From: Gammaproteobacteria bacterium
GTDB lineage: Bacteria; Pseudomonadota; Gammaproteobacteria; Steroidobacterales; Steroidobacteraceae
Length of the DNA: 64,000 nt
Assembly: GCA_011391405.1 (NCBI GenBank)
Contig: JAABQQ010000271.1
Span: 1 to 64,000 of the forward strand
Reading direction: 5' to 3'
Of the stretch, positions 19,469-28,366 are shown piece by piece (position 1 is the stretch's first letter; each line of letters opens with the position of its first letter). The translations under genes were made by a program, and so were the position numbers. Below the pieces are notes generated by a model. It saw only the letters and a list, made by a program, of their open reading frames with translations, had not been told where the DNA came from and did no database searches.

Positions 19469-19693
19469 CTACGCGGCTTTGCCTTCGGCGAGTGCCTTCA
19501 CGTCCGAGGTCTTGAGCGCCTGGCCACCGATGGCCCAGTCGCCGCTCTTGAACTCGTTGATGCGGACGGTGGTGACGCCACGCATCCTTTCGCCTTCGAC
19601 TTCGATCATCGCCGCAGTGACCTTGGCAATCATGTCGGCCTTCTGCTGCGGCGTGAACACGTCCGTGATGACGTCGATGGTAACCAGGGGCAT
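19469..19693 (-). CDS. 4-oxalocrotonate tautomerase family protein
   Basis: 74 aa. After Met removal the chain begins [47 protein letters not shown]. This places the catalytic N-terminal Pro1 and the beta-alpha-beta fold of the 4-OT/DmpI family. The size is that of the small hexameric tautomerases; the substrate is unknown. AAGGAG lies upstream. It is the second gene after a cupin gene, 24 bp apart. Confidence 0.88.
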   Translation of the reverse strand: MPLVTIDVITDVFTPQQKADMIAKVTAAMIEVEGERMRGVTTVRINEFKSGDWAIGGQALKTSDVKALAEGKAA

Positions 19694-19717
19694 GTCGTTT
19701 CTCCTTGCGATGGTTGG

Positions 19718-20197
19718 TTAAATCGTCCCTGCAAATGGCAGCGCGTCCACGGCGCCATTGAACGCGATAAACAACGTGCAGGCCTCCGCTCCGTTGCAGC
19801 GAGCCGTGTGCGGCAGCGTGGCCGGCCCATACGCGTAATCACCCCGCTTCAGGCTCACGGTTGGATGGCCTGCGTAGGTCACGTCGAGCTGGCCGGAGAC
19901 GAGCACCATGCGTTCGGCCGACGTGTGCGAATGCGCCGGAATCGTATAGCCCGACGGCACTCGCAGGAACACATCGGCACCCGGCTCGGCCGGATTGCCA
20001 TGCAGCACCGAGATCTTGCAACCGGGCGGGAAGATGGCCGGACAATCTCCCCATTGCAGATCGGCGGCTGTCTCGGAGAGGGCCAACGGGCGGTCCAGCC
20101 CAGGCGCCACCGCGGTTTCGGCGTTCAGCACGCCTGGCGCACCCAGGACAGCGCAAACGATGGCGGGCAGGGTCATCCGGTGTATGGGTCGGGTCAT
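19718..20197 (-). CDS. Exported cupin-domain protein
   Basis: 159 aa with a signal peptide (MTLPAIVCAVLGAPGVLNA). The single cupin carries IPAHSHTSAERMVLVSGQLDVTYAG and GDYAYGPATLPHTARC, giving the two His, one Glu and the later His of the metal site. Two Cys pairs (GDCPAIFPPGCK, ARCNGAEAC) are consistent with an extracytoplasmic location. The start at 20197 has AGGGAGCACCACC upstream. It forms an operon with the tautomerase gene and is divergent from a winged-helix regulator gene, which may control it. Confidence 0.82.
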   Translation of the reverse strand: MTRPIHRMTLPAIVCAVLGAPGVLNAETAVAPGLDRPLALSETAADLQWGDCPAIFPPGCKISVLHGNPAEPGADVFLRVPSGYTIPAHSHTSAERMVLVSGQLDVTYAGHPTVSLKRGDYAYGPATLPHTARCNGAEACTLFIAFNGAVDALPFAGTI

Positions 20198-20339
20198 GGT
20201 GGTGCTCCCTGGAGTGACGGCGTGTGAAGGAATACTGACAGCCCGCGCCAACCGAAGCTTGCAGACGGCATGGAGATTTCATGGAGGTTTCTGACTGGGT
20301 TTCTGGGCGATCGCCCCGGCCGGCGGTATCCTCGGGCCC

Positions 20340-21899
20340 ATGCTCTACCGGTTTGAAGGCTTCGAGCTCGACCCTGCCAAGGCCGAGCTGCGCGAGAACG
20401 GCGCGCCTCGTCCGGTCGAACCCCAGGTCTTTGCCTTGCTCACCCTGCTGGTCGAAAACCGCGAGCGCCTGGTCTCGCGGGACGAAATCCTCGACAAGAT
20501 CTGGGACGGGCGTGTCGTGTCCGATGCCGCACTCGCGAGCCGCATCAAGTCGGCACGGCAAGCGCTTGGCGACGACGGCCAGTCGCAGCGGTTCATCCGG
20601 ACGATCCACGGCCAGGGCTTCCGCTTCGTCGCCGAGGTGAAAGTCGCGAGAGCGATACAGCTCACAGACCCTCCGCCGCTGGAGTTGCACACTGGACCGC
20701 AGGACGCGCAGTCGGCGCGGCCTTCGATCGCCGTGCTGCCGTTTCGCCTCATCGGCAACGCCGGGCCGTACGCTGCTATTGCCGACGCCCTGCCCCACGA
20801 ACTGATCATGGAGCTGTCGCGGCTGCGCTGGCTGTTCGTGACGGCGCGCGGTTCATCGTTTCGCCTGCGCTCCGAAGACGCCGACATGCGCGAAATCGGT
20901 CGCGTGCTCGGGGTGCGGTATTGCCTGTCCGGTACCGTTGACGTCGCGGGCCCGAACCTCGTCGTCATCGTCGAACTCGTCGATACGCGCAGCGACGAAA
21001 TCGTCTGGGCGGACCGGTTCGCCGGCTCGGTCGACGACGTGCACGCGATCCGCGAGGACATCCGCTCGCGGATCCTGACGGCGCTCGAACTGCAGATTCC
21101 GTTGCACGAAGCGAACCTTGCCCGCCTCACGGTGACCGAGGATCTCGATGCGTGGTCGGCGTACCACCTTGGCCTGCAGCACATGTACCGTTTCAATCGC
21201 ACGGACAATGCCGCAGCCACGGCGCTGTTTCAGCAGGCTGTCGCAAGGGACCCGGGATTTGCCCGCGCGCACGCAGGACTGTCGTTCGTGCACTTCCAGA
21301 CTGCGTTCATGCGGCACACGGACGACGTCGCTGGCGAGTCCGACCTGGCACGTCGATTCGCGCAGCGCGGCCTGGAACTCGACCCGCTCGACCCGTTCGT
21401 GAACTTCACGATGGGCCGCACCTTCTGGCTCTCGGGCGACCTCGAAGGCGGCCTCGCTTGGCTTGAGCGCGCCACGGCGATCAGCCCGAACTACGCGCAA
21501 GGCATCTATGCCCAGGCCTGGACCGAGACGCTGGCAGGCCGTGGCCTGCGGGGCCGCGCGCACGTCGACCTCTCGATGCGCCTGAGTCCCCTCGATCCGC
21601 TCTATTACGCGATGCTGGGCACGCGAGCCTTCACCCACATGGTCGTCGGCGAAGACCTCGCCGCCGCCGCGTGGGCCGAACGGGCTGCGCGTTCGCCGGG
21701 TGCCCACGTGCTGATTGCGATGATCGCCTCGGCCACGCAAGCCATCATCGGCGAGGACGCGAAAGCCGCGCAGTGGGCTGCCAACGTTCGATCGCGCAAC
21801 CCCGTGCTTACGCGCGATGACTTCTTCCGCGCTTTCCCGATGAAGTCCGAGGTGACGCGTGCGCGAGTCGCGAACGCCCTCGAACGCTGCGGGTTCTGA
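20340..21899 (+). CDS. Winged-helix transcriptional regulator with TolB-like and TPR domains
   Basis: 519 aa. Residues 1-100 are an OmpR/CadC-type winged helix (FELDPAKAELRENG, VSRDEILDKIWDGRVVSDAALASRIKSARQALGDDGQSQRFIRTIHGQGFRFV). Residues about 125-235 are TolB/FlgO-like (PSIAVLPFRLIG, WLFVTARGSSFRLR, VRYCLSGTVDVAG). The rest is TPR-like helices (AVARDPGFARAHAGLSFVHF and so on). Unlike CadC there is no transmembrane helix, so it is probably a soluble regulator sensing a ligand or protein through the TPR part. Its promoter region faces the cupin-tautomerase operon. It shares its TolB-TPR part with the gene at the left window edge. Confidence 0.87.
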   Translation: MLYRFEGFELDPAKAELRENGAPRPVEPQVFALLTLLVENRERLVSRDEILDKIWDGRVVSDAALASRIKSARQALGDDGQSQRFIRTIHGQGFRFVAEVKVARAIQLTDPPPLELHTGPQDAQSARPSIAVLPFRLIGNAGPYAAIADALPHELIMELSRLRWLFVTARGSSFRLRSEDADMREIGRVLGVRYCLSGTVDVAGPNLVVIVELVDTRSDEIVWADRFAGSVDDVHAIREDIRSRILTALELQIPLHEANLARLTVTEDLDAWSAYHLGLQHMYRFNRTDNAAATALFQQAVARDPGFARAHAGLSFVHFQTAFMRHTDDVAGESDLARRFAQRGLELDPLDPFVNFTMGRTFWLSGDLEGGLAWLERATAISPNYAQGIYAQAWTETLAGRGLRGRAHVDLSMRLSPLDPLYYAMLGTRAFTHMVVGEDLAAAAWAERAARSPGAHVLIAMIASATQAIIGEDAKAAQWAANVRSRNPVLTRDDFFRAFPMKSEVTRARVANALERCGF

Positions 21900-21941
21900 G
21901 ACCGGGGCGCCGGAGACAGCCATTCCTTCGAGGAGACGAAC

Positions 21942-22355
21942 GTGCCGCTTGCACTGAAGAAGAGCGTGAAACAACTGGTGGACGAGGCGTTGGCCGAAAT
22001 CGAGACGCTGAGCGTCGATGAGGCGCGCGCGCTGCTCGGCCGGCCCGACGTTACATTCATCGACTTGCGCGATCCGCGCGAACTCTGGCGCGAAGGCGGC
22101 ATGCCCGGCGCAGTCAACGTGACCCGCGGCATGCTCGAGTTCTGGATCGATCCGGCAAGCCCGTACCACAAGGACTTCTTCGCCTCGGGCAACCGCTTCG
22201 TTTTCTTCTGTGCCGGCGGTTGGCGTTCCGCACTTGCCGCGAAAACCGCCCAGGACATGGGACTCACGCCGGTCGCCCACCTCCACGGTGGGTTCGGCGC
22301 CTGGAAGAAATCGGGCGCGCCGGTTGCAACCATCGAACCGAAACAGGTGCGGTAG
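21942..22355 (+). CDS. Rhodanese-like sulfurtransferase
   Basis: 137 aa single rhodanese domain. VTFIDLRDPRELWREGGMPGAVNVTRGMLEFW is the CH2A-type motif, and FFCAGGWRSALAA is the active-site loop with the persulfide-forming Cys. It starts at GTG with GAGGAGACGAAC upstream. The MscS-type gene begins 8 nt after its stop, so the two genes, and probably the following serine hydrolase gene, share a transcript. A second rhodanese with the same RGxLEF signature is at 32179. Confidence 0.88.
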   Translation: MPLALKKSVKQLVDEALAEIETLSVDEARALLGRPDVTFIDLRDPRELWREGGMPGAVNVTRGMLEFWIDPASPYHKDFFASGNRFVFFCAGGWRSALAAKTAQDMGLTPVAHLHGGFGAWKKSGAPVATIEPKQVR

Positions 22356-22363
22356 GATTTCAC

Positions 22364-23176
22364 ATGGCCAACCCGATCGATTCGCTGCTCGAGACCCCCG
22401 ATGTGCTGACGCAACTGGCCGTGCAATACGGTCCGCGCGTGCTCGCCGCGGCGCTGGTGCTGGTAGCCGGCTTTTTCGTGATGCATTGGGTCGCGAAGTT
22501 CGCGGCGCGCGGCCTCAGCCGGCTGCCGCTCGAGCAACCGGTGCGCGACCTGCTGCTGCGGGTCGTCCGGATCGTCGTCTTGTTCCTGTTCCTGCTGATC
22601 GCGCTGCAGAACCTCGGAATCGACCTGCTGCCACTGCTCGCCGGCCTCGGCATCGCGGGTGCGGGCATCGCACTGGCGCTCCAGGGCGTGCTGGGCAACG
22701 TGGCCGCGGGACTCACGATCATCTTCACGCGGCCGTTCCGTGTCGGCGAGTACATCTCGATCGCCGGGGAGGAAGGTGTCGTCAGCAAGATCTCGATCTT
22801 CAGCACGACGCTGCGCCACAGCGACCTCTCGCTGGTCGTGATCCCCAACCGCAAGATCGCCGGCGAGATCCTGCACAACTACGGCGAGATCCGGCAACTG
22901 GACCTCACCGTGAACGTGGCGTACGGGACCGACATCGATGCCGCCGTTGGCGCGGTCCGGGACGTGCTCGCGTCCAATCCACGCGTGCTGCAGGATCCGG
23001 CGCCGCTGGTTGCCGCCGCAGCGCTCGGCGATCACGCCATCTCGATCGCCATCAAGCCCTGGGTGACGGTGCCGGATTACGTTGCCGCTGCCGGTGAGAT
23101 CAACCCGGCCGTGGTCGAGTCATTCCGCCTGCAGGGCGTGCAGATTCCCGTCCTCCGAGTCACTGTCAGCGCTTGA
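22364..23176 (+). CDS. Small mechanosensitive channel (MscS family)
   Basis: 270 aa. Three hydrophobic helices occupy the N-terminal part. The pore-lining TM3 region LLAGLGIAGAGIALALQGVLGNVAAGLTIIFTRPFRVGEYI has the Ala/Gly packing pattern and the GNVAAG-RPFRVGD-like hinge of MscS. A beta domain (VVSKISIFSTTLRHSDLSLVVIPN) and cytoplasmic cage follow. It should act as an inner-membrane tension-gated channel. Length is close to E. coli MscS (286 aa). Confidence 0.93.
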   Translation: MANPIDSLLETPDVLTQLAVQYGPRVLAAALVLVAGFFVMHWVAKFAARGLSRLPLEQPVRDLLLRVVRIVVLFLFLLIALQNLGIDLLPLLAGLGIAGAGIALALQGVLGNVAAGLTIIFTRPFRVGEYISIAGEEGVVSKISIFSTTLRHSDLSLVVIPNRKIAGEILHNYGEIRQLDLTVNVAYGTDIDAAVGAVRDVLASNPRVLQDPAPLVAAAALGDHAISIAIKPWVTVPDYVAAAGEINPAVVESFRLQGVQIPVLRVTVSA

Positions 23177-23184
23177 GGTCCTCC

Positions 23185-24600
23185 GTGCAGATCAACGCCC
23201 GCAACCTTATTACCTTGGTCAGCCTGCTGCTGGTCGCTTTCTCCACCGGGGCACGAAAGGTCGACGCTGATCTCGACCAGGCCACGGCCCAGCGCATCGA
23301 CGCGGCGGCCGCGGCAGTACTGCAGCAGACAGGTGTGCCGAGCGCCTCGATTGCGGTGGTGAGGGACGGCCGCATCGTCTACGCGCAGGCGTACGGCAGT
23401 GCCGAACTGGAGCCGCAAGTCCTGCGTACCCGCCCGGCGATGCGCTACGCGATCGGCTCGATCTCGAAGCAGTTCACCGCGTCGGCACTGCTCCTGCTGC
23501 AACAGGACGGCAAGCTCTCGCTCGACGACAAGGTGGCGAAATACTTTCCGCAACTGACCCGTGCGAACGAGATCACGATCCGCCAACTGCTGACCCACAC
23601 GTCGGGCTACCAGGACTATTGGCCGCAGGACTATACGTTTGCCGAAATGCGGCAGCCGACGCAGCCCGCGGCAATCCTCGACCGCTGGGCGCGCCAGCCG
23701 CTCGACTACGAACCCGGCATGCGCTGGCAATACAGCAACACGGGCTACGTGCTCGCAGGGCTCATCGTCGAGAAGGTCAGCGGCGAGCCGCTGTACCGGT
23801 TCCTCGAACGCCGCATCTTCGAACCACTGGGGATCGAGTCGGTTCGCGACTTCGACAATGAGCCGCTGGCCCATGGCACGGTACCGGGCTACGAATCGTA
23901 TGCGCTGGGACCCCCTCGTTCGTCCGGATACAGCGGCCCGGGCTGGCTGTTCGGCGCGGGCGGTCTCGCCATGAACGCAGAGGACCTGGCTCGCTGGAAC
24001 ATTTCATTGATCAATCGCACCGTGCTGAGCGCCGACTCCTATCGCGAGCTCGAAACCGAAGTACTGCTGAAAAATGGCGCCGGCACCGACTACGCGCTGG
24101 GACTCGACGTTGCGATAGACGGGCAGCGGCGCAAGCTGGAACACGGTGGCGAAGTGGCGGGATTCACGGCGCTGAATGTCGTCTATCCCGACGACGGCGT
24201 GGCCATCGTGGTCCTGACCAATCTCATGGCATCGCATGCGCCCGACCAGCTTGCGGCGAAGATCGCGGACATCGTCTTCGAACACGCCGACGCGACCGAT
24301 ACCGCGCGGAAGGCGCAAACGAAGGCGATCTTCGAAGGCCTGCGCGCCGGCCGCATCGACCGCTCGCAGTTCACGTCGAACGCGAACGGTTACTTCTCGG
24401 CGCAAGCCCTGGCCGATTTCCAGGCGAGCCTCGGCCCGCTCGGTGCGCCGAGGGAATTCAAGCATGTCCGGACGTGGCAGCGCGGCGGCATGACCGGTCG
24501 CTCGTACCACGCCGTGTATCCTGATCGAAAACTGCGCGTCTGGACCTACGAACTGCCGGACGGCAAGCTCGAGCAGTTGCAGGTCCATGCGATCGAATAG
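23185..24600 (+). CDS. Secreted beta-lactamase-like serine hydrolase
   Basis: About 471 aa with an N-terminal signal segment (LITLVSLLLVAFSTGARK). Class C/PBP-like motifs are intact: SISK (nucleophile Ser and Lys), YSNTGYVLAG and HGG (KTG equivalent). LLTHTSGYQDYWPQD follows the first motif as usual. A C-terminal extension (about residues 370-471) may be a lipocalin-like or substrate domain. I start at GTG 23185 because GAGG lies 6 nt before it; a TTG at 23173 that would overlap the mscS stop is also possible. Peptidase or esterase activity is likely; substrate unknown. Confidence 0.85.
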   Translation: MQINARNLITLVSLLLVAFSTGARKVDADLDQATAQRIDAAAAAVLQQTGVPSASIAVVRDGRIVYAQAYGSAELEPQVLRTRPAMRYAIGSISKQFTASALLLLQQDGKLSLDDKVAKYFPQLTRANEITIRQLLTHTSGYQDYWPQDYTFAEMRQPTQPAAILDRWARQPLDYEPGMRWQYSNTGYVLAGLIVEKVSGEPLYRFLERRIFEPLGIESVRDFDNEPLAHGTVPGYESYALGPPRSSGYSGPGWLFGAGGLAMNAEDLARWNISLINRTVLSADSYRELETEVLLKNGAGTDYALGLDVAIDGQRRKLEHGGEVAGFTALNVVYPDDGVAIVVLTNLMASHAPDQLAAKIADIVFEHADATDTARKAQTKAIFEGLRAGRIDRSQFTSNANGYFSAQALADFQASLGPLGAPREFKHVRTWQRGGMTGRSYHAVYPDRKLRVWTYELPDGKLEQLQVHAIE

Positions 24601-24602
24601 CG

Positions 24603-24980
24603 TCAGTTCATCGAGTGCAGCCCGATGAGGTTGCCTTCGGTGTCGATGGCCAGGACGATGTGGCCGTACTCGCCGATCGACATCTTTTCCCGCTGGATCT
24701 TGCCGCCCGCCGCGTCCACGCGGCCGCCCTCGACGGCGCAATCGTCGCAGCCGAAGTAAATCATCGTGCCGCCAGGTGTCGAGGGCATGCCGGGCGTGCG
24801 GACGAGCGCCCCGCCGGCGCCGGGCCGGTCGGGTGACATCTGGAATGACCACATCTCGAGATCCTGGTCAACGGGACCAAGCTGCTCGAGCTTCACGTCC
24901 AGGACGGTCTCGTAGAAGCGTCGGGCGCGGGCCATGTCCTGCACGTAGATCTCGAACCAGCGAACAGCGTTTTCGGCCAT
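24603..24980 (-). CDS. VOC (glyoxalase/bleomycin-resistance) superfamily protein
   Basis: 125 aa. AVRWFEIYVQDMARARRFYETVLDVKLEQLG is the classic opening beta-alpha-beta unit of VOC proteins, and the second module ends GHIVLAIDTEGNLIGLHS, where the DxxGNxxGLH motif carries a metal-ligand position. This closely resembles the PhnB/YdeN-like dioxygenase-fold proteins of unknown substrate. It starts at ATG 24980 with AAGGAG upstream. It is convergent with the serine hydrolase gene, 2 bp apart. Confidence 0.85.
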   Translation of the reverse strand: MAENAVRWFEIYVQDMARARRFYETVLDVKLEQLGPVDQDLEMWSFQMSPDRPGAGGALVRTPGMPSTPGGTMIYFGCDDCAVEGGRVDAAGGKIQREKMSIGEYGHIVLAIDTEGNLIGLHSMN

Positions 24981-25078
24981 GACGGTTCTCCTTGCGTCGA
25001 CCATGAACACCGTGGCTTCGGGCCAGGCCCTCGCCGCCGCTGGCCCGATCCCGAAGCCGGTGCATTCTCGTACCGATC

Positions 25079-25156
25079 TTATCGAATCGAATCCTCGATC
25101 TGCTGCAGCATGTACAGCACCACCGAGGCGATGATCACGATCGCTGCGATTTCCAT
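25079..25156 (-). CDS. 25-residue single-span membrane peptide
   Basis: A minus-strand frame encodes MEIAAIVIIASVVLYMLQQI then EDSIR and a stop: one hydrophobic helix with a short charged tail. GGAG lies seven nt before the ATG, good spacing for a ribosome-binding site. The composition and signal are those of bacterial small membrane proteins. It fills the gap between the VOC gene and an esterase relic. No other coding content was seen in 24981-25281. Confidence 0.45.
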   Translation of the reverse strand: MEIAAIVIIASVVLYMLQQIEDSIR

Positions 25157-25281
25157 GGGTCACTCCATTCGACGTCCGCCGGCTTGGCGTGCACGAATGA
25201 TCGGTCCCGGGTATTGCTGCGCCGCGTCAAGCAGTTGAAGGTTTCGTGAACGGACCCGGCGAAATGGAATGAACGTCGCGT

Positions 25282-25464
25282 TTATGCGAGCGATCCGCGG
25301 ATTTCGCCCGCCAGTTCGTCGATCGCTTGCGTCGCCGCCGGCGTGATCTGGGGCAAACCTGCAAAGCCATGGACCATGCCCGCGTAACGACGGGCGATGA
25401 CCTCGACGCCCGCGGCCCGCAACCTCTCGGCCAACGCCTCGCCTTCACCAGGATCGACGGGCAT
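25282..25464 (-). pseudogene. C-terminal stump of an alpha/beta hydrolase (HSL-type esterase)
   Basis: Reading PVDPGEGEALAERLRAAGVEVIARRYAGMVHGFAGLP, the fragment matches the last quarter of hormone-sensitive-lipase-type esterases: the D-x-G-E-A-x-A-E-R-L helix, then the catalytic His in the GMxHGF motif. The nucleophile GDSAGG region and everything upstream are missing. The RidA-like gene's 3' end occupies the place where the rest should be. This is a truncated relic. Confidence 0.65.
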
Positions 25465-25483
25465 GCGGGCGCTGCCGCTCCGT

Positions 25484-25987
25484 TCAGCGCGCCGCCACCA
25501 CTTCGATCTCGACCAGCGCACCCGGCATGGGCAGAGCCACCACCTGCACGGTGGTCCTCGCCGGCAGGTTTCCCTGGCTGGCGGGCCCGAAGTGGCGAGC
25601 GTAGGCCTTCATCAAGCCGCCGAAATCCATGCCGCCGCCCTTTGCCGGGTCGCCCACCATGAAGACGTTCATCTTCACGACGTCGGCCATCGTCAGCCCG
25701 GACGCAGCGAGTTCCTTCTCGATCTTGGCCAGCACGCTGGCCACCTGGGTCTCGGTATCGCCGAGGCGCTCGATGCTGCCGGCCGGGGCGTCAGGTTTGG
25801 CGACATCTGCGAGCGTGCCGCTGACGAAAACGATGCGCGCTGCGCCAGGCACGCCGACGCTGCTTGCGATCGGGAAATCGGGCAGCGACCGACGCACGAT
25901 TGCGTCCGCGGCTGGGGCAGCAAGCGGCAGCGCAAGCAGCGCACACGTTAACGACGATGCAAAGAATCGACTGTCGAGTACTTTCAT
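25484..25987 (-). CDS. Exported RidA/YjgF family protein
   Basis: 167 aa. A signal peptide (FFASSLTCALLALPLAAPAADA) precedes a RidA fold: RIVFVSGTLADVA, TETQVASVLAKIEKELAASGLTMADVVKMNVFMVGD, and the C-terminal LPARTTVQVVALPMPGALVEIEVVA with the conserved R-T-x-V. Cytosolic RidA hydrolyses reactive enamines and imines; an exported version suggests a different or periplasmic substrate. AGGAGGTTGC precedes the ATG. It is divergent from the GMC dehydrogenase operon. Confidence 0.85.
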   Translation of the reverse strand: MKVLDSRFFASSLTCALLALPLAAPAADAIVRRSLPDFPIASSVGVPGAARIVFVSGTLADVAKPDAPAGSIERLGDTETQVASVLAKIEKELAASGLTMADVVKMNVFMVGDPAKGGGMDFGGLMKAYARHFGPASQGNLPARTTVQVVALPMPGALVEIEVVAAR

Positions 25988-26093
25988 GCAACCTCCTGTC
26001 GGGCCGTCGTAGACACGCTGCCATGCAAAAATGCACGTGACCGCGGCGGACATAGCATACTCAGTCCAGAATAACGCTCGCAGGGGAATCGCA

Positions 26094-26714
26094 TTGAACG
26101 CATCTGACACGTCTCGCAGGAGATTCTTGCAGGCCTCCGGCGGCGCGCTTGGAATGGCGTGGCTCGCGGCCAGCTGGCCCAAAGTCGTCGCCGCAGCCGA
26201 ACACGCCCACCAGATGGTCAGCGACACGGCGGATCGCAGCAAGTTGCTGCTGCTCACGCCCGCACAGGCCCGTGACGTCGACGCAATCGCGTCGCAGATC
26301 GTCCCGAGTGGCGCCACCCCGGGCGCACATGAAGCCGGGGTCGTCTACTTCATCGACCATGTGCATGCGGGGTTGTGGCAAGAGAACGGCAAGGAGTTCG
26401 TGGCGGGCCTGACCGACTTCCAGTCGAAGTGCGCCAAGCACCATCCGGGCGTCGCGCAGTTTGCAGACCTGCCGTTCGACGACCAGACGGCGTACCTCAA
26501 GCACATCGAGCACACGCCGTTCTTCGGCGGCATGAAGTTCCTGACGGTGCTCGGCCTTCTCGCCCTGCCCTCCTATGGCGGCAACGCGGACAAGCTCGGC
26601 TGGAAGCTCGTGGGTTTCGTCGACCAGCATGCGTGGCAGCCCCCGTTCGGACATTACGACGCCGAATACGCCGGGTTCGTGCCGTACCCGAAGACTGCGG
26701 GGCAGCAGTCATGA
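26094..26714 (+). CDS. Tat-exported gluconate 2-dehydrogenase subunit 3-like protein
   Basis: About 206 aa. SRRRFLQASGGALGMAWLA is a twin-arginine signal. The body (LTPAQARDVDAIASQIVPSGATPGAHEAGVVYFIDHVHAG) is the gluconate 2-dehydrogenase subunit 3 family, the small partner that escorts a GMC-type flavoprotein through Tat. I prefer the TTG at 26094, with AGGGGA upstream and a short n-region; an ATG at 26031 in the same frame lacks a ribosome-binding site. Its stop overlaps the GMC gene's start (ATGA), so the two subunits are made together. Confidence 0.87.
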   Translation: MNASDTSRRRFLQASGGALGMAWLAASWPKVVAAAEHAHQMVSDTADRSKLLLLTPAQARDVDAIASQIVPSGATPGAHEAGVVYFIDHVHAGLWQENGKEFVAGLTDFQSKCAKHHPGVAQFADLPFDDQTAYLKHIEHTPFFGGMKFLTVLGLLALPSYGGNADKLGWKLVGFVDQHAWQPPFGHYDAEYAGFVPYPKTAGQQS

Positions 26715-28363
26715 GCGCGCGCCAGTTCAAACCGACGGACACCGTCGACTTCGTCGTGGTGGGTTCTGGAGCCGCGGGCGGCGTGATGGCTCGCGAGCTG
26801 TCGCAGGCCGGTTTCGAGGTGCTGGTGCTCGAGCAGGGACCGCGCTTCACGGCCGCGGATTTCCGCCACGACGAGCTGGACCACTGGTTCAACGGCGCGC
26901 TCACCAACAAGCTCGACACGAATCCGCAGACGTTTCGCAAGACGGCGGCGGAGAAAGCGCAGCGTGTGACGGAGTTCCCTGCCGCCTGGTACGCACCGAA
27001 CGTCGGCGGCAGTTCCGTGCACTTCACCGCGAACTTCTGGCGCTTCCACGAAGTCGACTTCGACGAACGCAGCCGGCTGGGCGCGATCGCCGGCACTACG
27101 TTCGCCGACTGGCCGATCACGTACGCCGAACTCGAGCCGTACTACACCAAGGTCGAGTGGGAGGTCGGTGTGTCCGGGTTGGCCGGTGCCAGCCCGTTCG
27201 ACCCGTGGCGCAGCAAGCCGTATCCGATGCCGCCGCTGCCCGTGAAATCCTCGGGCGTGCTGCTCGAGCGCGGCGCACGCAAGATGGGTTGGCATCCCTA
27301 CCCGGCGCCGATGGCGATCGCCTCGGTGCCCTACAAGGATCGCGCCGCGTGCGCGCACTGCGGGTTCTGCATCGGGTTCGGCTGCGAAATGCAGGCGAAG
27401 TCGTCGACGCTGTACACCATGATCCCGGAGGCGGAGGCTACGGGACGCTGCGAAGTGCGGCCGCTGAGCTACGTGTCGCGCATCGAGACCAACGCGGCGG
27501 GCCGTGCGACCGGCGTCGCCTACTTCGACAAGGACAAGCGCGAGCACTTCCAGAAGGCACGCGCGGTCGTCGTGTGCGCCAACGGCGCCGAGTCGTCGCG
27601 GCTGCTGCTGATGTCGGCCAATGCAAAATTCCCCGACGGGCTCGCGAATTCGAGCGGCTACGTCGGCAAGAACCTGATGTTCAACACCTACGCCCAGATC
27701 AACGCGCTGTTCGAGCACGAACTGAACGAGTTCAAGAGCGCGCAGGTCACGCGTGTCGTGCACGACTGGTACGACAGCGACCCGAAGCGCGGTTTTTACG
27801 GCGGCGGCGGCATCGATTCGCGCATCGGCCCGATGCCGATTGCGTGGTCGCTGTTCGCGCCACCACCGGGTCGCACGTGGGGCGCCGGATTCAAATCGCT
27901 GCTCGAGGCCCTGCCGCGCGCGATGATCGTCGCTGGCCACGGCACGTCGCTTGCGCTCGAGACCAATCGCATCGACCTCGATCCGGAGCTGAAAGACGCC
28001 TGGGGACTGCCCGCGTTGCGGTTGACTTACAAGGACCATCCAGACGACCTGGCGATGGCGCGCTACCTGCAGGATCGTGGCGTCGAGTCCATGCAGGCAG
28101 CCGGTGCTCTCGAAATCTGGAAGGACCCGGTCGCCGAATCGACCGCCGGACCGCACCTGCTGGGCACCGCACGCATGGGCAACGACCCGAAGACCTCGGT
28201 CGTCGACAAGTACCACCGGTCGCACGACGTCCGCAACCTGTTCGTCTGCGATGGCTCGAGCTTCGTGACGTCCGGGCGCGGGCAGCCGACGATGACGATC
28301 CAGGCGCTCGCCTTCCGGGCCGGCGACCACATCGCGCAGTTCGCGAAGCACGGCGAGATCTGA
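26711..28363 (+). CDS. GMC family FAD-dependent dehydrogenase
   Basis: 550 aa. The N-terminal VDFVVVGSGAAGGVMARELSQAGFEVLVLEQGPRF is the FAD-binding Rossmann motif; NVGGSSVHFTANFWRF lies near the flavin. CAHCGFCIGFGCEMQAKSS is the Cys-rich segment seen in membrane-bound gluconate/2-keto-gluconate-type dehydrogenases. The C-terminal half has HLLGTARMGNDPKTSVVDKYHRSHDVRNLFVCDGS with the active-site His region, then GQPTMTIQALAFRAGD. It is coupled to the Tat-signal subunit gene. The usual cytochrome c subunit gene is absent here, so the electron acceptor must be encoded elsewhere. Confidence 0.92.
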   Translation: MSARQFKPTDTVDFVVVGSGAAGGVMARELSQAGFEVLVLEQGPRFTAADFRHDELDHWFNGALTNKLDTNPQTFRKTAAEKAQRVTEFPAAWYAPNVGGSSVHFTANFWRFHEVDFDERSRLGAIAGTTFADWPITYAELEPYYTKVEWEVGVSGLAGASPFDPWRSKPYPMPPLPVKSSGVLLERGARKMGWHPYPAPMAIASVPYKDRAACAHCGFCIGFGCEMQAKSSTLYTMIPEAEATGRCEVRPLSYVSRIETNAAGRATGVAYFDKDKREHFQKARAVVVCANGAESSRLLLMSANAKFPDGLANSSGYVGKNLMFNTYAQINALFEHELNEFKSAQVTRVVHDWYDSDPKRGFYGGGGIDSRIGPMPIAWSLFAPPPGRTWGAGFKSLLEALPRAMIVAGHGTSLALETNRIDLDPELKDAWGLPALRLTYKDHPDDLAMARYLQDRGVESMQAAGALEIWKDPVAESTAGPHLLGTARMGNDPKTSVVDKYHRSHDVRNLFVCDGSSFVTSGRGQPTMTIQALAFRAGDHIAQFAKHGEI

Positions 28364-28366
28364 CGG

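Noticed and set aside
20853-22286. 477-codon minus-strand frame opposite the winged-helix regulator and rhodanese
   Set aside because: It spans two well-supported plus-strand genes and has shadow-like composition.
26654-28351. 565-codon minus-strand frame opposite the GMC dehydrogenase
   Set aside because: High-GC antisense shadow; no motif, and the plus strand encodes a complete GMC protein.
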